From Leadbetterella lacunae (GTDB lineage: Bacteria > Bacteroidota > Bacteroidia > Cytophagales > Spirosomataceae), in NCBI RefSeq assembly GCF_042649125.1, contig NZ_JBHRYQ010000001.1, positions 3,100,001 through 3,164,000 on the forward strand: 64,000 nucleotides of DNA. Reading direction: 5' to 3'. The notes below the pieces were generated by a model. That model was given only the letters and a program-made list of their open reading frames with translations, did no database searches and had not been told where the DNA came from. Positions 28,725 to 36,865 of this stretch are shown piece by piece. Position 1 is the stretch's first letter. Every line of letters begins with the position of its first letter. Both the position numbers and the translations under genes were made by a program.

Positions 28725-29678
28725 TTAAAGATTTACTTGTTTCCAGTTTCCATCCAAACCTATACCTTTATGTGTTGTACTTGATCCAGTCACTATGCCT
28801 GATGAGCAATACGTTCCGCCAGGAACAGGACTACAATAACTTGGGACATAATAATTAGTATTTGAGGCGTTAGTGGTAACCATATTAATTGATACTGGAC
28901 TGTAATCAACATAAGCAGTTCCGGATAAGGAAATAGTACTTATTACCGAGGTGTACCAAATAAAGCCTAAGGTTCTAGTTTGATGTTCCGTTGTAAAAGT
29001 AGTATATGTTTTCCCACTGATTCCTGGAGAGTAATATAAAGAATAATTTATTATACCACATAAACGTCTTTCATTTCCTGAATACCGATATTGATCACAG
29101 GATTTGATTTCTGCACTCGGTTTTAAATTTTTCAATTCTTTCAATACAACCTTATGTTCTACAGGATAAGTTTCGTTTACAGAACTTATTCCTGTGGGTG
29201 CGTAGCTAGCAACAAGAACTTTATCGTAAAAAAATTGGTGAATTTTGTTACCAATAATTACTTTACCTTCTTTATTTATTAGCAAGCCTAATGGTGCATA
29301 TGTAATGTTTCTAACAATTTGAGGTTCGCTACCGTCAACCCTTTGAATGTTTAATATATTTTCGTATCCACTAGTTTTATTTGATTTTGAAATTTGAGAA
29401 AACTGACTTTCTGTAATATTATCATAGGCTTGATAATTTGATTCGTAATTTTCAAACTCAACAATTGCACCTGTCATTTTTTCAATGTCTTTCATTAATG
29501 ATAACTTTGAAATAGTAAGTTGAAAATGATCTTCATCAACAAACTTTAGGATGCCATTTTCCACTTTAATATTTTCCATTAAACTAATTTGATTAGCATC
29601 ACTGGGCTTTTGTATGTCTTGGTTATTACAAGCCACAAAAAATAATGATGCTGTCATTAAAATAATAAATTGTTTCAT
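28725..29678 (-). CDS. Lipoprotein, unknown, upstream of TonB receptor
   Basis: 317 residues with a lipobox (MKQFIILMTASLFFVAC, Cys17). The N-terminal half has a helical region including FQLTISKLSLMKDIEKMTGA; the C-terminal half is rich in Ser, Thr and Tyr and contains two Cys pairs (for example CDQYRYSGNERRLCG and YCSPVPGGTYCSSG) that could form disulfides outside the cytoplasm. I do not recognise it, although its N-terminal half resembles other Bacteroidota lipoproteins of the DUF4848 type. It is the first gene of the TonB/DUF4249 cluster, so it may act with the receptor at the cell surface. Confidence 0.6.
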   Translation of the reverse strand: MKQFIILMTASLFFVACNNQDIQKPSDANQISLMENIKVENGILKFVDEDHFQLTISKLSLMKDIEKMTGAIVEFENYESNYQAYDNITESQFSQISKSNKTSGYENILNIQRVDGSEPQIVRNITYAPLGLLINKEGKVIIGNKIHQFFYDKVLVASYAPTGISSVNETYPVEHKVVLKELKNLKPSAEIKSCDQYRYSGNERRLCGIINYSLYYSPGISGKTYTTFTTEHQTRTLGFIWYTSVISTISLSGTAYVDYSPVSINMVTTNASNTNYYVPSYCSPVPGGTYCSSGIVTGSSTTHKGIGLDGNWKQVNL

Positions 29679-29717
29679 ACATTTACATGTTTAATTTTGT
29701 TAAAAGATTAAATAGCC

Positions 29718-29756
29718 AAAGCCTCCCTGTGTCTGCCAAGATCTTCGGGGGGCTTT
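29718..29756 (-). other. GC-rich hairpin in the leader of the TonB-receptor operon
   Basis: AAAGCCTCCC (29718-29727) and GGGGGGCTTT (29747-29756) form a 10-bp stem with a 19-base loop, about 40 bases before the lipoprotein start. There is no T tract on the minus strand, so it is a weak terminator or a leader structure. Confidence 0.5.
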
Positions 29757-29790
29757 GTTGCTTGTAAAGGTCTGAAAGGTTTTTGAAAGA

Positions 29791-29829
29791 AAAAATTGCC
29801 AAATGTTAATAAAAAAATTGCCAATTGTT
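29791..29829. repeat. Two 17-bp near-identical direct repeats, 22-bp period
   Basis: AAAAATTGCCAAATGTT (29791-29807) and AAAAATTGCCAATTGTT (29813-29829) differ at one position. The 22-bp period places them on the same face of the helix, in the gap between the Crp-like gene and the TonB-receptor operon. Confidence 0.5.
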
Positions 29830-29902
29830 CATTTGGAGGGCTTTGGGGGATTATTATTATTGGGGATTAAATAACAATAGCTGATGTTTTACCAAAAATT
29901 AT

Positions 29903-30529
29903 TTACCCATGGGCTCGTTTGTTTCTAATGCGGCTTAGCTGCTGAGGTGTAACGTTTAAATAAGAGGCCAAAACTTTACCAGATACACGGTTTTGGATAT
30001 TGGGCTGCATTTTTTCAAAAACTTCTAAACGGAGTTCGGCACTTTTGATTCGGTGAAAGGCATTACGGTGTTCAAGTTGTAAAAGATATTTCTCATAAAT
30101 TTTTATCATTACATAGGCCAAAGAAGGTATTTCAGAAACGAGGCGTTCTAAGTCTTGCTTTATTATGTAAAATGCCTTAATGGGGCTTAGTGCTTCAATA
30201 CAACACGCTGAAGGTTTTTCTAAAAGGAAACTTTCTATTTGATATATCCACTCATTTTCGGCCAATATATGGTGGGTTAAAGTTCTTGTGTCTGTGTCTG
30301 TGTCTGTGTCTATGTCTGCATCAATATAAGAAAATTCTCTTAGAACCCCTTCGTAGACATAATATACCTTATTGCAAATTTCCCCTTCGTTTAACAATAA
30401 TGATTTGGCATCAAATGAAATAGGTACAAAAGCATTACAAATTTTCTCGACTTCAGCTTCATTGAAAGTATTGAAGCTTTTTATCAAATTGGTGATTATC
30501 ATATTTTTTATACTTGTTGTGATAACCAA
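29903..30529 (-). CDS. Crp/Fnr-family regulator with in-frame hexanucleotide repeat
   Basis: 208 residues with a cyclic-nucleotide-binding-like barrel (about 20-120) and a C-terminal helix-turn-helix (GKVLASYLNVTPQQLSRIRN, about 183-202). At about residues 70-79 the protein carries a run of alternating Asp-Thr, DTDTDTDT, encoded by four perfect copies of a 6-base unit plus a variant. This sits in a loop between barrel strands and accounts for several of the extra residues over usual relatives (about 190-195). It is upstream of, and parallel to, the TonB-receptor operon and could regulate it; no direct proof is in the sequence. Confidence 0.8.
   Translation of the reverse strand: MVITTSIKNMIITNLIKSFNTFNEAEVEKICNAFVPISFDAKSLLLNEGEICNKVYYVYEGVLREFSYIDADIDTDTDTDTRTLTHHILAENEWIYQIESFLLEKPSACCIEALSPIKAFYIIKQDLERLVSEIPSLAYVMIKIYEKYLLQLEHRNAFHRIKSAELRLEVFEKMQPNIQNRVSGKVLASYLNVTPQQLSRIRNKRAHG
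30287..30316. repeat. Hexanucleotide microsatellite in a Crp-like gene
   Basis: Plus strand TGTGTC is repeated four times (30287-30310) and followed by one variant TATGTC (30311-30316). On the coding strand this encodes alternating Asp-Thr. Unit length is a multiple of three, so gain or loss of units keeps the frame. Confidence 0.9.
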
Positions 30530-30547
30530 AATTAAAAAAACAAATCA

Positions 30548-30577
30548 GTTTTAAATCATAAAAGTGAGATTTAAAAC
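30548..30577 (-). terminator. AT-rich inverted repeat after the DUF3667 gene
   Basis: GTTTTAAATC and GATTTAAAAC form a perfect 10-bp stem 10 bases past the DUF3667 stop. Few G-C pairs and no clear T tract make it a weak terminator candidate. Confidence 0.4.
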
Positions 30578-30586
30578 AGCTTTAAA

Positions 30587-31915
30587 TCAAAATAAAGCGG
30601 AAGCAAGAAACACTACAAAAGCCAACCCAAATAATGTAAAAAAATACAAAACTGCGGTTATGCCGCCTTCTAAAATTGTTTTAACGCGAGAGGTTCCGTA
30701 GAAATATTTCTGGGCTTTATAATAATAGAAATATATGCCTGCAAAGAATATGATAAACAGCCAAGCGATTAGATCTGTGTCAAATTTATATTTCTTAATT
30801 AAGGAGCTTATGCCTATAAATATTGAGATGCAAATAAAGATAAAGGTGTGTAAATGCATTGAAAACAAAAAATGAGGAAAATAGTATTTTTGCCTTCTAT
30901 AAAACAATAAAAACAAATACAAAGCAGAAAGGGGCATCATAATATACATAGCGATGGAGCCGTATTTGGTAACATTATGCGATATTTTCTCTAAAACTAC
31001 TTTCTTTTCGAGCACATTACCAAAAGTAAAAATATAGCCTAATTTGAAGTTGTTCTTTTTCGCCATTTTCTTGTACCAAGGCAAATCACTTTTAGCTATA
31101 AGTGAGTCTAACTTATGTTCGTCATTATAATAATCCTTTGCATCAAATTTTGTGATGCTTAAGCCTACGGTATCATATTGTGGTTTTACTGAAAAAGAAA
31201 GTCGGTAACGTATACTGTCAACCTTATCGGTTGTTAGCTCTTTTTCTTTTCCCATTACATTGACAGTAACCTTAGTCTTAAGTATTGTTTTTTCTAAAAC
31301 AATATCTGTTTTTCGTGCTTCCAATGAAACTGAATCATACGCGTTTTTATTAATGAAATCCGAAAACATAGCCTTTGATATCACTTGTGTTTCATTACCT
31401 TCTTTGTCTTTTTTATCTAAATCAATTTTATTGGTTTTCACCATATCCAAAACAGCCTGTCTTAGCTCATTCTGACTCTTCCATTTTTTTAAATCTTCAT
31501 ACTGAGCTTTATCTATTCCTATTTGGTGTGTAGTACCCACTTTTTTAATCGAATCTAACTGTTTGCTCGAATCCAAAATAGATTCCACCAGTTTTGACAA
31601 AACGATATTCATCACAAAGAAGAAAATAAAAGCTACAAAAATATAAAGGCGGACAGGCGGCACATATCGGACGCGTTTGCCCTCAATAAAATCTTTGGAA
31701 AGCTTGCCAGGAGAAACAAAAAGTGTTTTTAGTGAACTAAATACTTTATTGTCGAAATGGGTGATTCCCTCTACAAACTCATAAAGCATGGCTTTTATGG
31801 TGAGGTGGTGGTCGTGGTTTTCTTGTCCGCAGTTGGGACAATAAGAATCGTCGGCTTTAAGCTTTGCTTCACAGTTTCTACATTCTACCATCGGAACCCT
31901 ATTCTTTCTCGCCAT
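30587..31915 (-). CDS. DUF3667 family membrane protein with zinc ribbon
   Basis: 442 residues. An N-terminal zinc ribbon with two CxxC pairs (VECRNCEAKL at about 10-19, SYCPNCGQEN at 26-35) precedes the DUF3667 signature (HDHHLTIKAMLYEFVEGITH, then FVSPGKLSKDFIEGKRVRYV). A membrane helix at about 88-107 is followed by a charged extracytoplasmic domain (about 110-310) and three to four more helices to the C-terminus. Family function is unknown. The 442-residue length is longer than the short members because of the inserted soluble domain. Confidence 0.85.
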   Translation of the reverse strand: MARKNRVPMVECRNCEAKLKADDSYCPNCGQENHDHHLTIKAMLYEFVEGITHFDNKVFSSLKTLFVSPGKLSKDFIEGKRVRYVPPVRLYIFVAFIFFFVMNIVLSKLVESILDSSKQLDSIKKVGTTHQIGIDKAQYEDLKKWKSQNELRQAVLDMVKTNKIDLDKKDKEGNETQVISKAMFSDFINKNAYDSVSLEARKTDIVLEKTILKTKVTVNVMGKEKELTTDKVDSIRYRLSFSVKPQYDTVGLSITKFDAKDYYNDEHKLDSLIAKSDLPWYKKMAKKNNFKLGYIFTFGNVLEKKVVLEKISHNVTKYGSIAMYIMMPLSALYLFLLFYRRQKYYFPHFLFSMHLHTFIFICISIFIGISSLIKKYKFDTDLIAWLFIIFFAGIYFYYYKAQKYFYGTSRVKTILEGGITAVLYFFTLFGLAFVVFLASALF

Positions 31916-32150
31916 TTTACTTGTTTTGTTATATGGATTGCAAATAAACCAAAATAATAATTTTCAAACAAAAGAATTCTTCGTTCAAGTCAATTTTGAT
32001 AGACCGACCACTTTTTTATCAAGAAAACAAAAGAATAAGCCAAAGGATTTTAAAAATATAGAAGAGCCTAATTGCGAAACCACATCTGTACTATATTAAT
32101 TATTTCTGTTCACATTTTTACACGTTCTATAATTTGCCAACAAAAAACTT

Positions 32151-32158
32151 TAACTTTG
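32151..32158 (+). promoter_or_regulatory. mraY promoter -7 element
   Basis: TAACTTTG matches TAnnTTTG, 30 bases before the mraY ATG. A TTTG at 32133-32136 is only 14 bases upstream, shorter than the usual spacer. Confidence 0.45.
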
Positions 32159-32188
32159 CTTACCTAGACTAAAATACGACCATAATTT

Positions 32189-33379
32189 ATGCTTTACTAT
32201 TTATTTAGTTATCTCGACCAAATGTTCGACTTCCCGGGTGCGGGTGTTTTTCGATATATTTCATTTAGAGCCTCTGCAGCCACTATTTTATCGCTTTTTA
32301 TTGCGGCATTTTACGGCAAACCCATTATAAGCAAACTGCAAAACCTGCAAGTAGGCGAAAGCATCAGAGACCTTGGCCTTAAGGGTCAGCTTGAGAAAAA
32401 AGGAACGCCAACCATGGGCGGTTTCATTATTTTGGCCTCACTAATGATTCCAGTTTTGCTTTTTGCCAAACTAGAAAACGTCTATATCATTTTGCTTATC
32501 ACCGCTACCCTTTGGACTACCTTAATCGGCTTTATAGATGATTATATAAAAGTTTTCAAGAAAGACAAAGAAGGCCTCAAAGGCACATTTAAAGTTATCG
32601 GGCAGATAGGCTTGGGGCTAATTGTAGGCCTTACGCTTTTTTATAACGACAACGTAAAGGTGCGAGAGTACGTAAACGGTCAAGCCGTAGACATAGACAA
32701 GCTGACCACCACGGTTCCGTTTCTGAAAGGAAACGAACTTGACTATACTTTCCTTTCTAGTTTTTTTCCAGAAAGTTTAGCTTGGGTGCCCTATGTATTC
32801 ATCTGTATTTTTATCATCACGGCGGTATCTAACGCGGCCAATATCACGGACGGTATAGACGGACTAGCGGCTGGTACCTCGGCTATCATCGGACTTACGC
32901 TCGCTATATTTGCATATTTGTCTGGCAACCAAGTTTTTGCCGAATACCTAAACATCATGCTATTGCCAAACACAGGCGAAGTCGTAATATTCTGTGCGGC
33001 CTTTCTGGGTGCCTGCATCGGTTTTTTATGGTATAACGCGTACCCCGCTCAGGTTTTTATGGGCGACACCGGCAGCCTTATGTTAGGTAGTGTGATAGCT
33101 ACTCTGGCTTTGATTTTAAGAAAAGAACTTATGATACCTGTTATGTGTGGTATTTTCTTGGCTGAAAACATTTCGGTGATACTTCAGGTGGGTTATTTTA
33201 AATACCAAAAGCGTAAAAAAGGCTTGGAATATGCCAAAAACAACCGCTTGTTTTTAATGTCACCACTGCACCACCACTTTCAGAAAAAAGGCTACCACGA
33301 AGCCAAAATAGTTACCCGATTCTGGATAGTGGCCATAGTGTTAGCAGTAGTGAGCATTGTGACACTTAAGTTGAGATAA
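32189..33379 (+). CDS. mraY: Phospho-N-acetylmuramoyl-pentapeptide transferase
   Basis: Integral membrane enzyme that makes lipid I from UDP-MurNAc-pentapeptide and undecaprenyl phosphate. It has 396 residues and about ten helices. Family motifs present: GTPTMGGFI (about 71-79), the Asp pair in IDDYIKVF (about 115-122), NAANITDGIDGLAAGTSA, GDTGSLMLG and the cytoplasmic HHHFQKKG loop. It is not within a full mur/fts cluster here, which is unusual compared with the standard division-and-cell-wall cluster, though the window shows only its immediate neighbours. Confidence 0.96.
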   Translation: MLYYLFSYLDQMFDFPGAGVFRYISFRASAATILSLFIAAFYGKPIISKLQNLQVGESIRDLGLKGQLEKKGTPTMGGFIILASLMIPVLLFAKLENVYIILLITATLWTTLIGFIDDYIKVFKKDKEGLKGTFKVIGQIGLGLIVGLTLFYNDNVKVREYVNGQAVDIDKLTTTVPFLKGNELDYTFLSSFFPESLAWVPYVFICIFIITAVSNAANITDGIDGLAAGTSAIIGLTLAIFAYLSGNQVFAEYLNIMLLPNTGEVVIFCAAFLGACIGFLWYNAYPAQVFMGDTGSLMLGSVIATLALILRKELMIPVMCGIFLAENISVILQVGYFKYQKRKKGLEYAKNNRLFLMSPLHHHFQKKGYHEAKIVTRFWIVAIVLAVVSIVTLKLR

Positions 33380-33437
33380 TTGTATTCCTTTCAAAGGGAC
33401 AGCCATTTTATAAACCGAATTTTTTTTGAAATAAAAC

Positions 33438-34265
33438 ATGGCACAAACTATTCGAAATAAGGTATTTAATGCCTTAGAAATCAGTTATTCTAAAAGAAAA
33501 GGATTGAGTTTTGCGGTAAACATTACGCTCTCAATCCTAATTTTTTTCAATTCTATTGCCATAATATTATCCACGGTGCCCACCTTCTCGGCCTCGTATC
33601 ACCACCTTTTTGTAGAGTTTGAGCTGCTGTCCGTATCTATTTTTACGGTAGAATACTTACTGCGTATTTGGTCTTATGTAGAAAACCGACAACACAGCCA
33701 CCCGATAAAAGGAAGGCTGTCTTATTTCTTTTCGTTTTGGGGCTTAGTAGACCTCCTGGCTATAGCTCCGTTTTACTTCACAATGTTTACGGCTGACTTC
33801 GGTTTTATCCGAATATTGCGACTACTCCGAATTCTTCGTTTGTTTAGAATGAGTCGTTATTTTCATGCATTTCGGGTGATAAACAATGTGCTTAGGAGCA
33901 AGCGAGAAGAGCTCATTTTGAGTTTTTCGTTTATCTTTTTCTTAATGATTATTTCCAGTTCGTTGATGTATTTCATCGAGCACGAGTCTCAGCCAAAAGT
34001 TTTCACTTCTATTCCTGCGGCACTTTGGTGGGGAGTAAACACCATGACTACAGTGGGTTATGGCGACATTTACCCCGTCACCAAACTCGGAAAAGTATTG
34101 GGAGCATTTATTGCTATAGCCGGTATTTCGCTTTTTGCTATGCCAGCTGGTATATTAGCCTCGGGCTTTAGCGAGCACATAAAAGGCTCCAAGAACAAGG
34201 ATGGAAAAATAAAATGCCCGTATTGCGAATCAGAGTATTACATCTCCGAGAGTCGCAAACACTAA
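33438..34265 (+). CDS. Voltage-gated potassium channel-like ion transporter
   Basis: 275 residues with six membrane helices. The S4 voltage sensor has regularly spaced Arg residues (RILRLLRILRLFRMSRYF), and the pore carries the K+ selectivity filter TVGYGD in NTMTTVGYGDIYPV. The protein ends with a short tail, KIKCPYCESEYYISES, containing a CxxC pair that resembles half of a zinc ribbon. Likely role: K+ flow across the inner membrane. It follows mraY by 58 bases, and its stop overlaps the convergent lipoprotein stop by 4 bases. Confidence 0.9.
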   Translation: MAQTIRNKVFNALEISYSKRKGLSFAVNITLSILIFFNSIAIILSTVPTFSASYHHLFVEFELLSVSIFTVEYLLRIWSYVENRQHSHPIKGRLSYFFSFWGLVDLLAIAPFYFTMFTADFGFIRILRLLRILRLFRMSRYFHAFRVINNVLRSKREELILSFSFIFFLMIISSSLMYFIEHESQPKVFTSIPAALWWGVNTMTTVGYGDIYPVTKLGKVLGAFIAIAGISLFAMPAGILASGFSEHIKGSKNKDGKIKCPYCESEYYISESRKH

Positions 34266-35296
34266 AGCTTTTCTAAGAGTGCATAAAACTCTTTTTCGGT
34301 GGTGGGTGCCAAAAGTATCTTTCGTGTTTGGTTTGGGGCTACTTTAAACTCTTCGTAAAACGAATAGTATTCCTCCTTCTCGGTTTTACCCACAACTACC
34401 AACTTAACCTCTTCGCCTACCGGAACAGCCAAAGAAAGCCCATCGAACACCTGAATTATAGAATTGATTTTAGGCAAAATCATAAACACCAGCATGTTTT
34501 TTAAATCTGGATATTCAGACGCAAACTTAACTTGTGTTTTTTCGCCTGTGTAGTTATAAAACTTATCGCAGTTTATCCAACCAAACTTACTCGGAAACAG
34601 AGAATAGTACCCTTTACCAAAAAACGTAATTCCTTCTCTTTCCTTTGTTGGACCTGGGCCTGCAACTTGGGGACCTTGCGTAGAATCAGAAACTACCCAG
34701 GTAGCCCTTTCTACTGCATCAAACCCTTCGTAAAAAATCTTCATTTGAGTATCTAAAGCTTTAGCCGAAGGCACCTGTATTTCTGGATAGAAATTTGGGT
34801 TTGGCCTTAGGGTTTCATTTCCTTGGGTTACGTTTACATAAAATGAACCCGCGGTAACTATAATCTTGTCAAAAGAGGTAGTGGGCTTACTGTAAAGCAA
34901 CATGTCTTTAAACGTATAGAGCTCTATAATTTCAACATCAAACGGATAGTTTACTCCTGCTCCGTTTGGCTTAACTAAGGTATAATTATTAAAATACAAC
35001 TTTGTGCCTTTTGGTCCAATAATTGGCAAATCAGCATTGCTATTTACCGTTATTTTTCGGCGTAAGGGCTCTAGTTTTTCTAGTCCCAAACCTGAATTTC
35101 CATTAAGAAATACCTTAGTTTTAATATCCGGAATCGTATCTTTTGCTGGCGGCGGTGTGGGTAGTGGCAAGCCTATCACAATGCCCGTATTTGGATTAGA
35201 CTCAATAGGACTTAAGCGATCGGTAGAACACGAAACCATGAAACCTACAAAAAGCAGTGCAATCAAAAAGCGAAGTAAAATGGGATTTGTTTTCAT
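34262..35296 (-). CDS. Lipoprotein, unknown
   Basis: 344 residues from the ATG at 35296. A longer frame would start at 35317, seven codons earlier, but that overlaps the preceding gene and lacks signal features. The signal NPILLRFLIALLFVGFMVSC ends at a lipobox Cys. The mature protein has a Pro-rich spacer (PLPTPPPAKDTIPD) and a beta-rich domain. No family is recognised. The barrel gene is immediately upstream, so the two probably form a cell-envelope pair. Confidence 0.6.
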   Translation of the reverse strand: MKTNPILLRFLIALLFVGFMVSCSTDRLSPIESNPNTGIVIGLPLPTPPPAKDTIPDIKTKVFLNGNSGLGLEKLEPLRRKITVNSNADLPIIGPKGTKLYFNNYTLVKPNGAGVNYPFDVEIIELYTFKDMLLYSKPTTSFDKIIVTAGSFYVNVTQGNETLRPNPNFYPEIQVPSAKALDTQMKIFYEGFDAVERATWVVSDSTQGPQVAGPGPTKEREGITFFGKGYYSLFPSKFGWINCDKFYNYTGEKTQVKFASEYPDLKNMLVFMILPKINSIIQVFDGLSLAVPVGEEVKLVVVGKTEKEEYYSFYEEFKVAPNQTRKILLAPTTEKEFYALLEKL

Positions 35297-35298
35297 GT

Positions 35299-35856
35299 TT
35301 ATTTTATTTTCGGACATGATGAATATCTGTTTTTTCTGATTGTACCCGGAAAAACCAAAAGGCCTATTTCGCCAAATGTTTCATTCCAAAGTACATTATA
35401 TTTTGCTTCGGCAAAAAGTCTTACACTACTATTTCCTATAGCAGCACCGAGGCCCACATTGCCCAATATGTTATTTTTCTTAGCATTTTTACTCAAAGTC
35501 GGCAAATAGTTAATCCACTGATTGTAGGCCACTTCTATAGTGGTATAAACGGTGGGTTTGTTGTTTTTGTATATATATCTTTTGTGCCCTCTTTCTTGGT
35601 AGGGGTTAAGTAGGTTATATTGAAAAGCCACTGCCGCATAAACTTCATTAACTTGGTTTGATTTAGGGAAGTATCTTACTTGGGGACTAACCGCCATTTT
35701 TACACCCAGTGGTATCTGGCTACGCACACCTACTCCGATAGATTTGAGTGGAAAATTATATGCCCCCGAAACTCCCACGCCCCAAGAGTCTTGAGCCCTA
35801 GAGACAGAAGTGCTAAGTATGAAGGCTATGCAAAGTAAAAGTACGTGTTTTGTCAA
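35299..35856 (-). CDS. Outer-membrane beta-barrel-like protein
   Basis: 185 residues. Signal peptide MTKHVLLLCIAFILSTSVSRAQ is followed by amphipathic strands (WGVGVSGAYNFPL, VGVRSQIPLGVKMAVSPQVR, VGLGAAIGNSSVRLFAEAKY, EIGLLVFPGTI), typical of eight-strand barrels. Function unknown. It ends two bases before the start of the lipoprotein gene and is likely co-transcribed with it. Confidence 0.6.
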   Translation of the reverse strand: MTKHVLLLCIAFILSTSVSRAQDSWGVGVSGAYNFPLKSIGVGVRSQIPLGVKMAVSPQVRYFPKSNQVNEVYAAVAFQYNLLNPYQERGHKRYIYKNNKPTVYTTIEVAYNQWINYLPTLSKNAKKNNILGNVGLGAAIGNSSVRLFAEAKYNVLWNETFGEIGLLVFPGTIRKNRYSSCPKIK

Positions 35857-35969
35857 GTGGTTTCTGTTTGGTTTCGAGGCAACAAAAGTAATACTCTAAA
35901 ACTGAAAAGAAAACGCAATTTCCCAAAAAGGAAAATTAAACGACAATCATCTGAAATGAAACTAGCCTT

Positions 35970-36845
35970 TTAGGTGGCACAGGCAATCATTCTAAATAAA
36001 ATAAACCCTACCCAAAGTATAATTTTAATGTAGCCCCATGAGCTCGTTTCACCTCCTCCGGCAGATGCATTAGAATCTAATATTTTCTGATTGTTTTCTA
36101 TGAGCACCTTTAACTCGTAATCACATTCGGTTTGAGTGAGCATATAGTTTATCTCGTAGGCAAACTGAGCGAAACTTTTATGAATAACCGAAATATAATT
36201 AATGGCTGTTCTGCAATATTCGTTTCTTATTTCTTCAAATCCATCGGGTAAATAGTTGAGAAAGTCTGCCCAGTCTGGCTCAGCAATAAACCTAAAGTTG
36301 ACTTTGTCCATGGGCACATTGGAGGCGTGTGCTCGAGTTGACAAATCTTCTACAATGAAATGAATTTCGTTATAGAGTTTGTCGTAATATGGACTTATGT
36401 CGGTGTAAGTTAAGCTAGTAATTATCACTAAAACATCGCTGGAATCTTTAAATTTTCGGCTTTTTACTTTTTTAAATAAAAAATCAAACAAGGCCAAACC
36501 CACTGTGTCACCATAAAAAGGGTCTTGTTCTTTTCCTTTCAAAAAATTAATGAAATCGTACTTAAAAAAGTGCGTTGGGTTGGGAGACTCTATCCAATTA
36601 AGTAGGGTTTTGTTTTGAAAAATTCTCAAATGCGAATCCAAATTCTCTAGATCTTTTAGCTTATCTATCGTTTTCAGAATCTCATCTTTCGAATACTTCT
36701 TTCCGCCTATATCGATAGTTACCTCTCCGCTAAGGTTAAAGTCTGCGAGTAGCTTTTTTCTAAGTCTTATTATTCCTTCCGCATTTAACTCATCTGGATT
36801 AATATCTATACTTTCTAAAATGTGCAATGGAGACAAATAGCTCAT
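35970..36845 (-). CDS. Predicted tail-anchored protein in the Hsp70 operon, unknown
   Basis: 291 residues. There is no N-terminal signal; the only membrane segment is at the extreme C-terminus (WGYIKIILWVGFILFRMIAC, about 269-288) with four residues after it, which fits a tail-anchored topology with the large N-terminal part in the cytoplasm. That part is mostly helical and acidic, with a folded-looking region around SSDVLVIITSLTYTDISPYY. I recognise no domain. It is 20 bases after the Hsp70 gene on the same strand, so it probably works with it, possibly as a membrane docking partner. Confidence 0.65.
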   Translation of the reverse strand: MSYLSPLHILESIDINPDELNAEGIIRLRKKLLADFNLSGEVTIDIGGKKYSKDEILKTIDKLKDLENLDSHLRIFQNKTLLNWIESPNPTHFFKYDFINFLKGKEQDPFYGDTVGLALFDFLFKKVKSRKFKDSSDVLVIITSLTYTDISPYYDKLYNEIHFIVEDLSTRAHASNVPMDKVNFRFIAEPDWADFLNYLPDGFEEIRNEYCRTAINYISVIHKSFAQFAYEINYMLTQTECDYELKVLIENNQKILDSNASAGGGETSSWGYIKIILWVGFILFRMIACAT

Positions 36846-36865
36846 GTGATTGTGTGTGTGTTATT

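Noticed and set aside
30190..30423. An opposite-strand ORF with a run of Leu-Cys over the hexanucleotide repeat
   Set aside because: It is the antisense translation of the Crp-like gene; the low-complexity run follows from the DNA repeat.
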